From the IMG/VR virus record IMGVR_UViG_3300044630_000669, positions 1 to 23,186 of that record: 23,186 bases of DNA; one strand, written 5' to 3'. The notes under the pieces are model-generated. The model worked only from the letters and a program-made list of their open reading frames with translations, was not told the origin of the DNA and made no database searches. The number at the start of each line of letters is the position of its first letter. The first letter of the stretch is position 1. The DNA comes from a virus. Shown here in pieces: positions 21,478 to 23,186 of this stretch. A program made the translations under genes and the position numbers.

Positions 21478-21833
21478 TTGTGATATCGTTTTTTCTCACG
21501 AATAGGATCATTGAGTTTTTCTGCAATCCTATTTTTGATAGCGTAGCGATCTATGTTTATGTCTCTGATTAGAATGGCTCTTCGCCCAATTTCTTCTAAT
21601 GGATACTTCAGTTCTACTACACATTTCTTAAAGTCATCTTCCATATCCCAAATTCTACAATGTATATCGGTCAATTCTTTTAAGTCTGCTTCTACTGTAG
21701 AAATATCAAATTCAGAACTAAGCTGTTCTTTATAAAAGTCAAGCTCATCTTGGTTGTTTCCAAGTATACTGAGTTTTACTTGTGCTATGCAATATCTGTC
21801 TACCAATTCAATAAGTGCTAATTTAAATGCCAT
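21465..21833 (-). CDS. DUF6165-like small helical protein
   Basis: A 122-residue helical protein matching, by eye, the layout of the DUF6165 family: an N-terminal L-V-D-R-Y-C-I-A-Q-V-K-L-S-I-L helix, an L-x-E-L linker, I-W-D-M-E-D-D-F-K-K-C, then I-R-D-I-N-I-D-R-Y-A-I-K-N-R-I and a final E-K-K-R-Y-H. Family members are often beside glycosyltransferase or sugar genes, and here it sits between two glycosyltransferase-like genes. The biochemical role is not known. A CATAAATA late motif (21850-21857) and a TAGGAG site about 9 bases before the ATG support the start. The 3' end overlaps the convergent paralogue 2 gene. Confidence 0.6.
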   Translation of the reverse strand: MAFKLALIELVDRYCIAQVKLSILGNNQDELDFYKEQLSSEFDISTVEADLKELTDIHCRIWDMEDDFKKCVVELKYPLEEIGRRAILIRDINIDRYAIKNRIAEKLNDPIREKKRYHNQVI

Positions 21834-21849
21834 AATGTGCTCCTAGTGT

Positions 21850-21857
21850 TATTTATG
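21850..21857 (-). promoter_or_regulatory. Late promoter motif (CATAAATA) for the DUF6165-like gene
   Basis: CATAAATA on the minus strand, 16 bases before the ATG at 21833, with TAGGAG between. Divergent from the late promoter at 21874. Confidence 0.5.
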
Positions 21858-21873
21858 TGTTGGGGGACAACCC

Positions 21874-21881
21874 TATAAATA
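21874..21881 (+). promoter_or_regulatory. Perfect T4 late promoter (TATAAATA) abutting the third glycosyltransferase-like gene
   Basis: TATAAATA five bases before the ATG at 21887. It rules out the in-frame ATG at 21857, which lies upstream of the promoter. Confidence 0.68.
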
Positions 21882-21886
21882 TCATT

Positions 21887-22966
21887 ATGATAACAGTTCA
21901 CGAATTTAATAATCTAGAAAATGAAATTTTCTACGGGGATACTCAGGATAGGATCTATTACACCAGTGATCCAAAAGAACTTGGTATATTTGAAAGAGAA
22001 TGGCTTAACAGCCTTAAAAAAGAGATAGTAGAACAGTCTACATATCAACACAATGTTTTAGTTAACTTAACATGGTTTAATGCAAATTGGGATAAGACAA
22101 AGCCATTGATAGATTTGGTAGAAAGTTTAGGTACTAGTAAAGAAGTTAAAATATGGTATGCAGGATCGATTGATGGAAACTACTGGATTACTTATTCTAA
22201 TATGGAGTTTTATCATTACTTGACTGAAAAGGGCTATACTTCTTCGTTTGTTGGATTCTCTGATGAACATTGGCATTCTTGGTTGCCAACCTGGTTCGTT
22301 GATAGCAATTTAAGAATTGACACCAATAAATTAATGCTTAAAAACGATCCTAAAAACTTATATCTAGCATATAACAGAAAACCTAGAATTCATCGACAGT
22401 GGCTAGTAGATTCACTAAAAGAAAATAATTTGCTTGACAGAGGATGGATAACTTTTGAGCAAGGCCATTATCCAGAGATTGACATCAAGACCGGCGAAAC
22501 CGATCAAGAAAAGCATTCAAGTGATGTTAGATTTACTCGACCGGAAGATACATGTTCCTTAGGTGATTTAAATGTATGGCAAGACAGTTATCTAGTCGTA
22601 GTAAGCGAAACAGAACACGATGATCCATGGCAGTTGTCAGAAAAAACGTGGAAACCTATTTTTGGTATGAGACCATTCTTAATTAATGGTAGAAGAGAAG
22701 TTTATAAAATACTTGAAAAGCTTGACCTATATACGCCTAAAGATTTTTTTAAGAATAGTGATTTAGACTGTCACCATGAAAGTGTTGTCAAACAAATTCA
22801 GGCGCTTTATAACAAAACGCCTGAAGAGTTATACGATTTATGGAACAGTCAATTTGAAATGTTGTTACACAATCGTAAAAGAATGTTTGAAATAGCTAAT
22901 TGTGACCCTAGTAAAATACTGAATTGGCCACAAGCTAAATCTTATTCTGTACCTGTATTAGCGTGA
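21887..22966 (+). CDS. Glycosyltransferase-like protein, paralogue 3 of 3
   Basis: A 359-residue, more diverged member of the family. It keeps S-E-K-T-W-K-P-I-F (E-K-T-W at 252) and R-P-F-L-I-N-G near the C-terminus and N-R-K-P-R-I-H-R-Q-W-L-V in the middle. The D-E-S-Y-D block is replaced by a D-F-F...D-L-D-C-H-H stretch. Before the signature, S-Y-L-V-V-V-S-E-T-E matches Y-F-S-I-V-T-E-T in paralogue 2, consistent with a nucleotide-sugar-binding fold. The start at 21887 is chosen over 21857 because the late promoter ends five bases upstream. Its 3' end overlaps the convergent partial gene by 25 bases. Substrate unknown; sugar transfer itself is inferred. Confidence 0.5.
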   Translation: MITVHEFNNLENEIFYGDTQDRIYYTSDPKELGIFEREWLNSLKKEIVEQSTYQHNVLVNLTWFNANWDKTKPLIDLVESLGTSKEVKIWYAGSIDGNYWITYSNMEFYHYLTEKGYTSSFVGFSDEHWHSWLPTWFVDSNLRIDTNKLMLKNDPKNLYLAYNRKPRIHRQWLVDSLKENNLLDRGWITFEQGHYPEIDIKTGETDQEKHSSDVRFTRPEDTCSLGDLNVWQDSYLVVVSETEHDDPWQLSEKTWKPIFGMRPFLINGRREVYKILEKLDLYTPKDFFKNSDLDCHHESVVKQIQALYNKTPEELYDLWNSQFEMLLHNRKRMFEIANCDPSKILNWPQAKSYSVPVLA

Positions 22967-23186
22967 GGCATACCTAGTTCACTGATACTAAACTCTGTAC
23001 CTGCACTTGCATTTGATCCAGTTGTAAGAAATGCTACTACATTGCCTTGACCGCAATAAACACTATTGTAGGAGTCATTAGCAGAATAAATCGCTGACTG
23101 TTGTGTAGCAATTGCGTAAGGAACACCTGCATTATTATAAGTGTATGCAACATTTGATAGTGCTACTCCTGCGTTAGCAGTAAGCG
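22942..23186 (-). CDS. 3' end of a probable structural protein gene (partial)
   Basis: On the minus strand a frame is open from the window edge to a TAA at 22944-22942, giving about 80 residues. They are Ala/Ser/Asn/Thr/Gly-rich, with A-G-V-P-Y-A-I-A-T-Q-Q-S-A near the middle and a C-terminus ending G-M-P-H-A-N-T-G-T-E. The composition matches the repeat-rich virion protein at 18792-20147, suggesting another virion or decoration protein. It overlaps the end of the convergent glycosyltransferase-like gene by 25 bases. The start lies outside the window, so family and length cannot be judged. Confidence 0.55.
   Translation of the reverse strand, partial: LTANAGVALSNVAYTYNNAGVPYAIATQQSAIYSANDSYNSVYCGQGNVVAFLTTGSNASAGTEFSISELGMPHANTGTE

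Noticed and set aside
1-23186. tRNA genes, CRISPR arrays, insertion sequences, integrase or attachment sites
   Set aside because: None seen by reading both strands: no cloverleaf with T-loop motif, no regularly spaced repeats, no transposase-like protein. Weak or degenerate tRNAs could be missed by eye.

Overview
The window is an AT-rich stretch of a T4-like (contractile-tailed, myovirus) bacteriophage genome, of the kind recovered from marine or freshwater metagenomes. The call rests on recognisable homologues of T4 neck, tail and head-completion proteins: gp13, gp14, gp15, gp16 (small terminase), gp18 (sheath), gp19 (tube) and gp4, plus the T4 gene 1 dNMP kinase. T4-style late promoters (NATAAATA and variants) also recur at gene starts. 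The host cannot be read from the sequence.

Layout. 1-8753 (minus strand): structural block, transcribed leftwards: giant tail sheath (gp18), tail tube (gp19), a second tube-fold protein, two small unknown proteins, head-completion nuclease (gp4), a glycosyltransferase-like protein inserted in the chain, small terminase (gp16), a possible capsid-targeted protein, and a cut-off gene at the left edge. 8874-9227 (plus): zinc-finger/HNH-like protein. 9210-10688 (minus): dNMP kinase and gp13 neck protein. 10689-11148: gene-poor, GC-richer segment with long-range base pairing and a terminal hairpin, a candidate structured RNA. 11149-14887 (minus): a tightly coupled operon (unknown basic protein, three SGNH-hydrolase-like proteins, MazG-like pyrophosphohydrolase) behind a perfect sigma70-type promoter, so probably early. 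14966-18465 (plus): gp14, gp15 and a Nudix hydrolase. 18481-20147 (minus): a coiled-coil membrane-anchored protein and a repeat-rich structural protein. 20275-22966: two further glycosyltransferase-like paralogues (plus) flanking a DUF6165-like gene (minus). 22942-23186 (minus): 3' end of another probable structural gene.

How it works together: most genes build the neck, tail and packaging machinery late in infection. dNMP kinase, MazG and Nudix act on the nucleotide pool. The SGNH-like and glycosyltransferase-like sets look like accessory surface or carbohydrate chemistry, but this is inference. The points most worth following are the candidate structured RNA at 10830-11148; the near-leaderless late promoters in front of all five plus-strand transcription units; the dNMP kinase ribosome-binding site buried in a hairpin that also contains a promoter; and the early operon of unknown function lodged between the separated neck genes gp13 and gp14.
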